Assembly: GCA_028015205.1 (NCBI GenBank)
Contig: CM051514.1
Span: 5,332,001 to 5,396,000 of the forward strand
DNA: 64,000 nt
Direction: 5' to 3'
From: Mytilisepta virgata
Lineage: Eukaryota > Mollusca > Bivalvia > Mytilida > Mytilidae
Part shown: positions 46,189 to 57,290 of the stretch, piece by piece
Layout: each line of letters begins with the position of its first letter
How positions within the stretch are numbered: position 1 is the first letter of the stretch
The notes under the pieces: generated by a model
Told to the model about the DNA's origin: nothing
Database searches by the model: none
What the model saw: the letters and a program-made list of their open reading frames with translations, nothing else
Translations under genes and position numbers: made by a program

Positions 46189-48606
46189 AGCTCACCTGAC
46201 CTGAAAGTTTTCTCATCACTTGGCGTCCGTCGTCCGTCGTCGTCGTCTGTTAACTTTTACAAAAGTCTTCTCCTCTGAAACTACTGGGCCAAATGTAACC
46301 AAACTTAGGCACAAGCATCATTGGGATTGTAACCAAACTTGGCCACAGTCATCATTGGGATATCTAGTTTGAAAAATGTGTCTGACCACCATACCTGCCA
46401 ACCAACATGGCTAAAAATATAACATAGGGGTAAACTGCAGTTTTTGTCTTATATCTCAAAAACTAAATCAATTAGAGCAAAACTGACATGGGGTAAAAAT
46501 GTTCATCAGGTCAAGATGTACTTGCCATGAAGTTTTCAGACGAATCGGTTTACCCTTTATTGGGCCCCTGAATTGTTAATTTTAAGGAAATTTTGCAGTT
46601 TTAGGTTATTATCTTGAATATTATTATAGATAAAGACAAATTGTAAACAGCAAAAATGTTCAACAAAGTAAGATCTACAAATAAGTCAAAATGACCAAAA
46701 TCATTGATTGACCCCTTATAGGAGTTTTTGCCCTTTAAAGACAGCATCCAGTGTAAACTTTCCTTTAAAGATCTTTTCCTCTCAAACCACTGGGCCAATT
46801 GAGACCAAACTTTGGTGGAATGGTCCTTGAGTGGCCACTGGCCCCCTTCCAAAATTATGTCTGACATCCCCGACTTCCAACTGACATAGCTGCTGTTACT
46901 AAAAATAGAAAAAAGGGGGGGTTGAATTTCAAAAATCTTATATGAAACTACAAGGCCAGTTGGAACTAAAGTTGGCAGTATTGGTTCTTAGGAGATTCTC
47001 TTTAAGAAATATGTCCAATGACCCATACTGTTAACAAAGATGGCCGCCACAGCCGAACTTAGTTTAACATAGGGCCCTATGGGAAAATTCATTGAAAAAT
47101 CTTCTTGTCTTAAACCACTTGACCAATTGGAACCAGACTTGGCAGCAATGGTCCTTAGATGGTCCTCTTACAGAGGTGTGTCCGATGACCTGGACTGTCA
47201 ACCAAGATGGTCGCCACACCCGAACTTAGTTTAACCTAGAGCCCTATGGAAAAAGTCATTGAAAAATCTTCTTGTCTGAATAGTCCAGTCAATCTAGCAT
47301 AAATTTCACCCTAACCTTAACATAATTGCAACAAATGATTTTTAAGTTTTAATCTTTAGCATTATACCCCAAATATACACAGAAAAAAGTCTCAAAAAAT
47401 CTAATTTGAGGAAGACTAAAAAATCACGATTTTAACATTCCTATGTAGATTTGCATTGAAAATTGGAGATAACTCTGCAAAAAAGGCAGAAATATCAATA
47501 AAAATTGATACAAAATTATAACTTTACCGCTTCTACTCAGCAGAATGTATTGAGTATAACAAACAACTCTAAAGGTGTTTTCATATCTTTTATCAAGCTA
47601 CAACCTAGATTTCGTAATTCATTAGTTGACCATTTATTAAATTTTTCAACATGTCAAGGAAAAGAATCTCAAATTTAATAAAAATAATTAAGCATACATT
47701 CTTCTTTTTGTGGTTTAAAGTTTCTTTAAACAAGGTACACAAATGTAGAAGCTGAACAAATATATTTTACAGATATAAACAATACCAAATTTTCACATTA
47801 TTTTTTCAAAATGGTCACAAAGCCGCAAATTTGCAATTTCTTTTATGAAAAATGCGCAAAAAAAAATAAAAATACCCATAACACTTCGGTTTTGTACGTT
47901 TCATGAGCAGAAGATTATATAATAGTCAAATACGAACTTATAACCCCATCATAGTATCATACTTTACATGGATTTTAAGAAAATCAACCAAAATGTGACA
48001 AAAAAGACTCATTTTGCAGAGTTATCTCCCCTTTCCAATGTTAATTTTCATAGGAAATTAAAAATGCTGATGTTGAATTTTCCTCAAGTTAGATTTTATG
48101 GGACTTTTTTCTGTGTATATTTGTGGCTTAATGCTATAGATTAGAATTAAAACATTTTCTTTTGCAATTAGTTTGAGGTTAAAACTTAGTTTGACTGCAC
48201 TAGAAACCACTTGACATATTGGAGCCAGACTTGGCAGCATAGGTCCTTAGGAGGTCCTCTTTCAGAAATGTGTCCAATCACCCGGAATGTCAACCAAGAT
48301 GGCTACCACACCGAACTTTGTTAAATATTGGACCCTACAGGAAAATTCATTTAAAAATCTTCTTGTGTGAAACTGCTTAGCCAGTTGGAACAAGACTTAG
48401 CAGAAATGATCCTTAGATGGTTCTCTTTTAGAAATGTATCCATTGACCTGGACTGTCAACCAAGATGACTGCCACAGCTGAAATTAGTTTAACATAGAAT
48501 CCTATAGAAAAACCAGCCAAATTGACTGTAAAACTTAAATTTTTAGGTCTGCTCAAGGTGAAAAATTAAATCCAGGTGAGCGATACATGCTCTTGAGAGC
48601 ATCTGG
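46189..48606 (+). mobile_element. Pearl-type element carrying a nested TIR transposon
   Basis: Starts AGCTCACCTGACC after TTTTTTT and has cgtccgtcgtccgtcgtcg. Core blocks are in the same order as the 21480 and 28783 copies. Ends gtgagcgatacatgctcttg...gagcatCTGG followed by TTTC. The 922-bp insertion at 47281-48202 splits a monomer. Without it the element is about 1.5 kb. Confidence 0.8.
47281..48202. mobile_element. 922-bp non-autonomous transposon with long inverted repeats, GAA duplication
   Basis: Outer ends TAGTCCAGTCAATCTAGC (47281) and, on the other strand from 48202, TAGTGCAGTCAAACTAAG. Similarity continues over roughly 190-200 bp to the ggagataactctgcaaaa / tttgcagagttatctccc pair at about 47465 and 48013. 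GAA flanks it at 47278-47280 and 48203-48205, and removal restores the host block cttgtctgaaaccacttg. No transposase. Superfamily not assigned. Confidence 0.8.
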
Positions 48607-50180
48607 TTTCTATTGCCAACAAAGAGACATGCAAACAGGATTCTTGTTTTTATTGGTAAATATTTTAAAACCATTGTTAAAAATGGCAGTTAATTTAAAA
48701 TTGTGTATGATAGATCTCTCTGAGGCTAGGGAAGAAATTCTCATTTTATTAACATGTAGGGACAACTACCATAATGGAAACAGCTAATTGTTTCTGATTG
48801 TAAACAATTGATTTTTTTCAATCAAAATGTTTTACTGCTGGACCTAATTTACTAAAACTTTAAATGAACTATCAATGGGAGATTGTGTTTGTAATTTGCT
48901 TATTTTGATCAACATAGGAGTAATAAACAATGGTCAGTTTCGATTGATTATAATCTACACTGAAAAATAACATGACGATAATGTGATCAATTCATAATGG
49001 TCAATAATGGGATTTTGAAAAATATTAAGGTCTTGTGACCTTAAAATTTGAGACAAAACAAATATGTGTTGTGACTGCTAGGAATAAAAAAGATTTAATA
49101 AAAATCATTTGAAGCATCTTGGGGGGGGGGGGGGTCTATTGAAATTTGTACATTTGATCTTAAGGAAAGCTGTAACATAAAGGTAATAGTCATGTTATCT
49201 ATGGATCAAAATATGAAAAAAATCTCTCATTAATATGCATTGCCAAATAAATATAAATAATAATAATAATAATATGTTTATTGGCCAATTAAAGGTCCCT
49301 CTAAGGGCCAATAAGTAACAGAGTAACAAAAAACATTGAAGAGGGAAGAAGTTACTTGTTTGACAGTTCACCCTTTTCCAAAAACCAGATGACAAGGGCA
49401 GATAATCCAAATTTACATGTGAAACTTCTTTTACATGTAGCTACAACAGATTGTACAGTGAAAATATGTGTGGGATGTGTTAAATCTCAGATTTAAACAC
49501 TAATACTGTTTATAAACATAAACAGATTTTATTTTGAATATTTAAAATATTTTTCCCTATGCTTATGAGTGTTTTAGGTATGAAAATTAGTTTAAAATAG
49601 AGAAAATTAAGCTTTAAAAAGGCTTACACTTGCTTGAAATAGTTTGATGTTCATTTAAAACTGAATATTTTATTGATCAAATACCTTGTGATTGATGTCA
49701 AAATGTGTTTGTTGTTTGTATTATAAATTGACCATCTGTTTTGTTCCAGTTGATTGGTGTTACGGTGGGTGTTACACCTGAGTTTACCTAAGGGAAAAAT
49801 TATGACATTACACAATCAGTTGGAAATAACTGTTTTTGCAATATTTTTGTTTATAACTTGAATATATTTTAAAAAAAAACACATAGAATATAGATTTCAT
49901 AATGACGAAATTTAAAAACTGATAATGATAGTAATAATTATTATAACAATAATTCATAGAAAGGTGTTATACTGGTTTAAGTGTGTTGTTTTTACAAAGT
50001 TTGGGGTGATTTATTTCTATTGCTTGTAATCTTGAAATGTGACAATATTATTTGAAAATTTTAATTAAATTAGATTTATCATTAAGGTTATGTAATCAGT
50101 ACCTGATTACCTGAATATTAAAAGAAAATTTTTGTTTTCATAAACCAGATCATATGGTGAACACTCTCTGATTCATTTTT
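48607..50180. other. Unassigned spacer
   Basis: AT-rich, with a poly-G run near 49120-49135 and a short (AAT)n stretch at 49257-49275. No gene or repeat end recognised. Confidence 0.4.
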
Positions 50181-50660
50181 AGCTCACCTGGCCTAAAAGG
50201 CCATGTGAACTATTACCATCACTTTGCATCCATCGTCTGTCTGTCCGTCAGTCCGTTAACTTTTCACATTTCAATCTTCTTCTCCAAAACCCCATGGCCA
50301 ATTGCAACCAAGATGGCCGTCACCACAGGACACATTTAACATAGGATCCTATGGGATATACACACAAACATTTTTTTGTCAGAAACCGTCTGACAGATGG
50401 AAGTAATATTATGCCTGAATGATCACATAATGGTCCTTAACAAAATAGATGTTTTTGGTGTCAATCAGAAATTCAAAAACATGGCTGCCGAGGCCATTTA
50501 TGCACTCTGATTGGCTGAAATTTGAAAAATCTTCTCTGAAAGTACAAAAACAATTGAATTGTTATATTGTAGGAATGATCCTTACATGGTCCTCTACAAA
50601 ATTTATGTTTTTTGTGCCGATCTGAAATCCAAGATGTCCATCACCACAACGATTTCTCAC
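50181..50660 (+). mobile_element. Pearl-type element, 5' part only
   Basis: AGCTCACCTGGCC with hairpin partner ggccatgtgaact after TTTTT, a tctgtctgtccg stretch, then the aagatggccgtcaccaca / aatttatgttttttgtgccg core seen at 5030-5810. It fades out near 50655, where unrelated DNA (gggccacttttgggcca, twice) begins. Confidence 0.7.
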
Positions 50661-51088
50661 GCATACCTTAACCATCTCTGTGCCACGGGCCACTTTTGGG
50701 CCACTTTTTTCATACTACGTTCACTGCCACGGGGCCACTTTTGGGCCATTGTTTTTTTCTTGACGTTAAACAATGGGAATAACGTAGCATTACTATGACG
50801 TCCCAAACTTCATTGCCGTGTACACAGTGACAAGGTTTGGTAAGGGGCATCTCCATAATGAATCAAACTTTTTTTCCAAAAATAAGCAGTTGATAATTAC
50901 ATAGCATTTGATGGATGGATGAATTATTGTTTAACGTCCAGTGTAAATTAGGACAAACGTAGTATTTGAACAAACATAGATAAGTCCGGGGTAATAATCC
51001 CTCTTTCCAGGGATTACACTTATCTGTTTTAAAACTTAAAAGGGCAAAGTTCCATGACACTTTTTTTTTCAAAAACAGATCAGATGTA

Positions 51089-51265
51089 CAGTTGACTCTC
51101 GTTATCTCGAACACATTTAAGTCTAAATTCCGGGTAACTCAAATTATCTGTTTGGACCCGCAACAACAGTAACTATACAAGTTTCTCCTGATATCTCAAA
51201 ATTTTATGCTTAAGTTGAACTAGATTTTCAGGTCCCAATGGATTCGACATAATGAGAGTAGACTG
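51089..51265. mobile_element. 177-bp MITE, TA duplication, Tc1/mariner-like
   Basis: Inverted ends CAGTTGACTCTCGTTATCTC (51089) and, on the other strand from 51265, CAGTCTACTCTCATTATGTC, continuing TCGAA on both. TA flanks it at 51087-51088 and 51266-51267. Confidence 0.75.
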
Positions 51266-51267
51266 TA

Positions 51268-54200
51268 TATGAGTATTACCATAATCCTGACTTTCTGGTC
51301 GCCTTTAATGAAATAGCATGGATTATTTACCACCACCCCTAATGAAATTTTCTCTTGTTTTTATTTATTTTTGTAAATACTCAAATTTTTCGCAACAATC
51401 TTTTATGAAATCAAATTTTGGTCAAAATGTTCAAATGGATATAAAGAACACTGAAATGTGTTGACATAGTGGATGATGAAAGCTGGATGTGAAATTGAAG
51501 ATATATACCTTACATGTATATTTCTATTTTACCTGCAGTACTAACTCATGTGAGTCATATCTTTTTATCAGATAAAAATAACAATACAAAAAAAATAATA
51601 CAACATTTCAACAAACAAAACAAAACATTTAAAAAAAATATCCCTTTTTAAATGGCATATTCCTTTAAATTTTTTTTAATTCATAGATTTATTATTGGTC
51701 AAAAAAAGTTTTAACCATAGCACAAAGTGCTCATGCCCAGTACTGATGCTAATATGCACGCTTTAGCAATGGGTTTTGAATTAATACCAAAATATTTATA
51801 ATTATTTACGGGGTACTTCATGAAAAGAAATCTCAACCATTTTATATAACGTAGGAAGATAACAAGGGTACCTGCATCATTTGCAAGTTTCAAGACTTCA
51901 TGAAAGTTTATTATCACAAGCAATCATGACAGTATTACAAAAAGCACTGCAACTAAAATTCACAGAGGATACTCTAAATTTCTGTATGGTTATAGGGTGG
52001 GAATCTCAAAGTTTTCAAATTTATGAAGACAAACATATTTTGAGAGGCAGGACATAACACCCACTAGGTACCCCCATTATACATCAATGAATGTGTATAC
52101 TAATAAGGAGAAAAAATATGGTTATAGGGTGGAGATCTCTACCATTTCCAGTTCGAGGTCATATCGCAATCTTATTCCATTTTAATTTCCGAAAATTATC
52201 ACTTTTTATTCCTTCAGATAGCTGTTTATTATTAATAAATAAATATTATTAATTTCTACACGGCAGTAGTTAATTCCCCAATGATTACTTTTGATAGCAA
52301 CTAGCGTCCCTGATTTTTCTGATTTTAACTTCTATCCCGATTATTTTGTGCAATTTTGACCTATATTTCTATAGACTTGGACCTCTTTTCTTTTTCATTT
52401 TTTTTTTTGGGGGGGGGGCTATTCGAGATTTTCAGGATGTATCATTACAGAAAGCATGTAATAAGTTCAAAATTGTACCCTGCGCACAACTGATGAGTTG
52501 AAATCGTCGAAATTTGCACCACAATTTATATCGAAGATTTTGTTAAATTCAGTAAAAAATATGACAAAAAATGAATGAGGTCATATAGCTATATATTGAT
52601 GCATACATACCAATGCTCCGGATTTCTCCCTGAACCTCAGGACTGGGTGAACTGTACTATTCTCTGGGATTTCTAAATTTCCCAGGGATTTTTTCAGTGC
52701 TTATACATCGTTTAATGGTTTAAATAAAAATATCTGTTTGATCTGATAAAGAGCCGACGGTTATGAAACTTCATTGGTAATACATAATTCACATTTTTGC
52801 ACTCTGGAAACAGCTTCCACTGAAAATCGTTTTTGGGTGGGGGCTTAGCCCTGGACCCACCCTCTCGATTTTATCAAGGATTCTAGCAAAAATATGTTGC
52901 CAAGTATATAGATGTATTAAAGAATATTCCATGAAATTTAAAATCTCGAAAATTGTCAATATTCAGATTTAATATTCCCTAATTTTACCCCTTTCATTGA
53001 AGCTAAAGCTGTGCCATTGTTAACGTCGTGCTATTGTGAACGTCACCGGACAATCGGCAGTAAAACGAAACAGGTTGGCACTGAATGTATATTTATGTGA
53101 ATTTCCTGTGGCAGTGAAAGGGTTAACATCCGTGGAAAAATAATGTTTACAAAAGCCACACAGCTTTAAATGGTAAATGGGTATTTTTCTTTTAAACATC
53201 GTCCTTCACAAGAAAAATACAGAAGTGTTTGTTAATTCATTCGTATTTCATATTGAAATTAGCATTTAAAAGCTAACTTGTGTCCTTGAATAGCGATCGC
53301 CATCGGTAAACTTGTCATTTATGTAAGTAAACAATGTTGAGTTATCTCCCTTGTTTAGACTAATTTCAGAAAGTTGTTAATAAAAATATTTTTGCTATGC
53401 ACATTGTTAAAAAACTGAATGAATTTAATATATTTCACTATTGTTTGTTTGTTTTACAGACATATTGTCCTTTTTAGAAATAAGAATAAAAGACTTGAAA
53501 AACATTTAAATAAGTAGACACTAAATTACGGAACATTGATAAAATGTACATTCCCCAAAGTTCGGCATATGTGGGGATTTCGGAAAATGATGAAGAAATT
53601 GTAACGATACCATAATTATTCATAGTAATTTAATTCACAAAGCCAATTTGTGCTACAAACAATAGTGGAAATGATTAAATCGATTATTTTGCATATGATA
53701 TTTGAGGATATCTTATTTTTAAGCCTATATTTTGATGTCAATAAAATTTCACCCAATCTCACCCATACCCATTCTAAGTTTGTCACATGTAAGCAGTTAC
53801 ATGACAGAAAACATTCATTTTAAATATATAAACTATGAATTTAGATAATTCTTTCCTTTCAGCTTCAACCTCCACAATGGAACAATTTTTTCACTTTCTT
53901 TTATTTCTGACTTTTTGTTACGACCTGTTTCTATCAAAAGTCTATGTAAAGATGCACGAAACTTGCAGAATGCTTTTCTATATTAGAATTCTACAAAATC
54001 AAATATTTTTCTAAGGCCATGCAAAAAAGATTTTCTAAAAATAAACGTTAACAAGTCATAAAAAATTCAATTTGAATGAAATAATTCTTTCCCTACTTTG
54101 TTCAACAGAAATAATGTCCTTTTATGTAAGATTAAGTCACAAAAATAGATGAAATGTGTCTGTTATCTATTCCAAAAAAGTCCAAAAGATCGGTCAACTT

Positions 54201-54470
54201 TGGCCTTTAATTTCTCCATACTTGCACGGTAGATATTAAATTAGCTCGGTAGAAATGTTCAAAAAGGTATAAAGAATATATATCCTAATTTACAGGTATG
54301 ACGGATCAGGCGTTTGCATTACAGGTGAAAGAATATACAACCAGGTGAAGAAACACGCATTTTCGAGTAAATTGATGATGTCATACTCGCAAAAGCGAGT
54401 TTAATTTCACCGTTCAGCTACACTCGTGTTTGCGAGTTTGATCAGACCTGTTAATTTGTTTTAATAAACA
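51268..54470. other. Unassigned 3.2-kb spacer with a hammerhead fossil
   Basis: AT-rich. It includes a poly-T/poly-G run at 52398-52418, the ribozyme fossil at 52482-52530 and cgag-rich short hairpins (actcgcaaaagcgagt at 54391). No exon could be supported. Confidence 0.4.
52482..52530 (+). ncRNA. Hammerhead ribozyme fossil, copy 2 (degenerate)
   Basis: GCACAA then CTGATGA (52490-52496), stem II GTTG-AAAT-CGTC with one mismatch, then GAAA (52509-52512). Stem III and the cleavage triplet are lost (tttgcaccac). It is recognisable only by comparison with the other two copies. Confidence 0.5.
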
Positions 54471-54472
54471 TA

Positions 54473-54904
54473 CAGTAGAACTTTGATGACTCGAACTCAA
54501 AGGGACCCTCGATATTCTTTTGAGTTATCGGTAGTTCGAGTTACCGGAATTTGTTCAGGCACGATAAATTGCCAGAACCATCAGAATATGATCTGGCATA
54601 TCTAATCATAACCATGAAGTATTTCTAAATTAAAATCTAACAGGTTAATCACTAATCAGCAGTTTTATTGTGATTGTTAGACCTGTAAGTATCAAGATTG
54701 TCCATTTAATTATCGAGTTCAAGTTTTCAATGGTAAAATACACCATTTTGTAATTGTTGGGACCAGCTTTTCGAGAAGATCGTGTTGGAGAAACCAGGGA
54801 TTTTTCAACATGAAAATAATGGGAAAATTGATAGGACTTTTAAAACGGTTCGTGGCATCGGTGGTGTTCGAGCAATCCGAGTTCGAGCCACCGAAGTTCG
54901 ACTG
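54473..54904. mobile_element. 432-bp MITE, TA duplication, Tc1/mariner-like
   Basis: Inverted ends CAGTAGAACTTTGATGACTC (54473) and, from 54904 on the other strand, CAGTCGAACTTCGGTGGCTC, both continuing GAACTC. TA is at 54471-54472 and 54905-54906. The arms contain repeated short gttcgag/ctcgaac motifs. Confidence 0.75.
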
Positions 54905-55670
54905 TATCTTTACCTCATATGTCCCCATAACAAATTCAGGTTTGGAATAATTTTGCATAATCAGGCCCATCTCGTTATTTTTCCCAGGCCTACAAAGCCT
55001 TTTTAAATACATTTTGTTTACCTGTAATTACTTTATTTTTCTTATGATTTTAACAATGTCTGTTATGTTTTAATCAAATGCCAAAAAGGGAGAAAAAGCT
55101 TTGATCCAGTTAGATTACTCAGATCTTCATAAATGTTCAATAAAAGAGATATGGTGGCTTCTTGGAGATTCTAGTTTAATATATTGTAAAACGTCCCCTA
55201 TTTACTCAAAAAGGTTGATTCTCCAATCTCTGAAAATTTTATTCTTTGTCATATTTTTTATAAACTATTTTTATATACTAAGTAGTTAGTTCCTCATGGT
55301 TGGTCATGGTTGGTCTGTTTTCTGTGCACTGTCATCCGTGTTCTCAATTTGGTCTTTGTCTGTCTCTCCGATGTAAAATTCCTCACAATTTGTATATAAT
55401 ATATATTTGTATATATACTATATTATTGCCTCCCCTTATTTCTACTAAGGCTTGTTTAAGGCCTTATGAATGCATGATAGTATTAAGTACAAACTATGTG
55501 GTTTATAGGTGCAGTTTACAAATTTACAATTACATTTCCTCCTGCATTAGATTACTAACTGCATAGTGTTTTAAAATCAAGCAACACCGAATTGATTTGT
55601 AGTTCTTTTGTTTTTTCTGCTCCAATTTTAAGACTGTAAATCTTAAGATTTTTTTTCCATTTTTATGCCC
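54905..55670. other. Unassigned spacer
   Basis: AT-rich, no recognised feature. Confidence 0.4.
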
Positions 55671-55674
55671 CGCC

Positions 55675-56012
55675 CGTCCGTCCATCCATCGGTACGAGGT
55701 TAAGGTTCAGGTTTAAGGTATTTTGTCATGAAGGAGTTATGGTATCATCATGAAACTTTGTACATCCGCGAACAGCTTGTGATATGAACAGAAGCATTTT
55801 GATGCTAAACGGATGCTGTGACCTTGAGGTCTTGGGTCATATACTTTAAATTTATAGAATTTCAATATTAGATCCAGGTTAAGGTTCAGGTTGAAGGTAG
55901 TTTTTCATGAAGTACTTCGAGATAGTATTTCATCTACCCTATTGTTAGGGACTTCAAAGTCAACAATATATACGTGTAATTCTATTTACTAAATACATCA
56001 TTGGCGGGGCAT
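55675..56012 (+). mobile_element. ATGCCCCGCC...GGCGGGGCAT element, copy 2
   Basis: Perfect 10-bp inverted ends at 55675-55684 and 56003-56012, a tccgtccatccatc stretch after the left end, and two related core blocks (aggttaaggttcaggtt; gtcatgaag/tcatgaag). 338 bp, no gene. Confidence 0.65.
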
Positions 56013-56291
56013 GCAGTATCCATTGGACAAATATATACTTGTTTGCAATATTTTAGTTAAAAAAATTGTGCTGCACGTAAATTTGATCTTTGCCTGAAAA
56101 AAAATAGTCATCAAGAAAAATAAGTGAAAATTTCGCTTGCTTGCACCTATTTTTGCCATAAAAAAGTCCAAATAACTAAAAATCATCTTCAGAAACATAT
56201 AATAGATCTATTCAATTCCGGTTTAAAACTTTTGGTTAAATTCATATTCTGTAGCAAACCTTAAAGAGCAAATTACATAACAAACAAAGGA

Positions 56292-56528
56292 GAGGGGCAT
56301 ATACTATTTTACCTTTATGGTTCCGTCCATCCATCTGTCCCTAACAAAATTTTTCGGCACACTTTTCTCTGCAACTTCTCACCAGAGCAGCTTGATATTT
56401 TGTCACTAGCCTTCTATAAGGTACGTCATATTGTGTGATATGTTTCTGGACCAAGGCGAATCAACTTCCTGTTTGACGACCTTATCGAAAAGGGTGGTTG
56501 TCACTAGTGAGCACTTGCTCACAGTACT
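56292..56528 (+). mobile_element. Short element with Helitron-like 3' end
   Basis: Begins gaggggcatatactatttta, has ccgtccatccatctgtcc, and ends with hairpin gtgagcacttgctcac, then agtaCTAG at about 56525-56528. The 3' layout matches the element at 25196-25842. Confidence 0.5.
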
Positions 56529-56863
56529 AGCTTCTTGTTGATAGAGTATCTATAATTAAAACTCATTAGTCTAGAGAGAATTATGAACAAATAAATAATT
56601 ATAGTAAAATGTTTTGATAATGTTTTAATTAGCTTACATATTTTAAACAGTTTGGTTGTATCATATTTGGAAAGTGATATCATAGTTTTCACATCCTCCC
56701 AAGTCCGGGTTTTGTATCCACATTCGTTCCTACAAAACCCTGACATCACACATTCATATTTTACGGGTCGGAAGTGAACGATTTTCATTGCTTTTTATTA
56801 TATACAGCCTTTTACCTTAGAAATGTGTTTGTATTTAGTATATGACTGTATATTATGTATATA

Positions 56864-57129
56864 TTTATTTATTTTAATTGGGGTTTAACGCCGTTTTCAG
56901 CACATTTTGGCCATTTCGCGGCGGCCAGTTTTTATTGGTGGAGGAAGCCGGAGTACCCAGAGAGAATCACCGAACTTCGGTAGGATAATTGGCAATCCTT
57001 GTCAATTAAGATCGGAGTCGAACACACCGCGGCACAGGTGGGATTCGAACTCACAACCCCAGCGTTGACAGGCTAGTGATCAGTAGTAGTCATGACGAAC
57101 TACCTAGATCACTCGGCCACCGAGGCCCC
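56864..57129 (-). mobile_element. tRNA-headed SINE, copy 6, minus strand
   Basis: Tail at left (tttatttattttaattgggg), head at right (cggccaccgaggcccc). Perfect 13-bp duplication TATTATGTATATA at 56851-56863 and 57130-57142. It is inserted into a short tandem array (gtatttagtatatgactgta units, 56828-57270). Confidence 0.95.
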
Positions 57130-57290
57130 TATTATGTATATAGTGTTTGTATGTAGTATATGACTATATATCATGTATATGTTTGTATTTATTATATGAC
57201 TGTATAGTATGTATGTGGTGCTTGTATTTAGTATATGACTGTATATTATGTATATTGAGGTATTTATTTGTTATATACTTTATATTATGT

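Noticed and set aside
47281..48202. CACTA-superfamily assignment from the terminal CACTA and 3-bp duplication
   Set aside because: The CACTA motif is at the right end in the wrong orientation (the element starts TAGT and ends ACTA), so the terminal signature does not fit.
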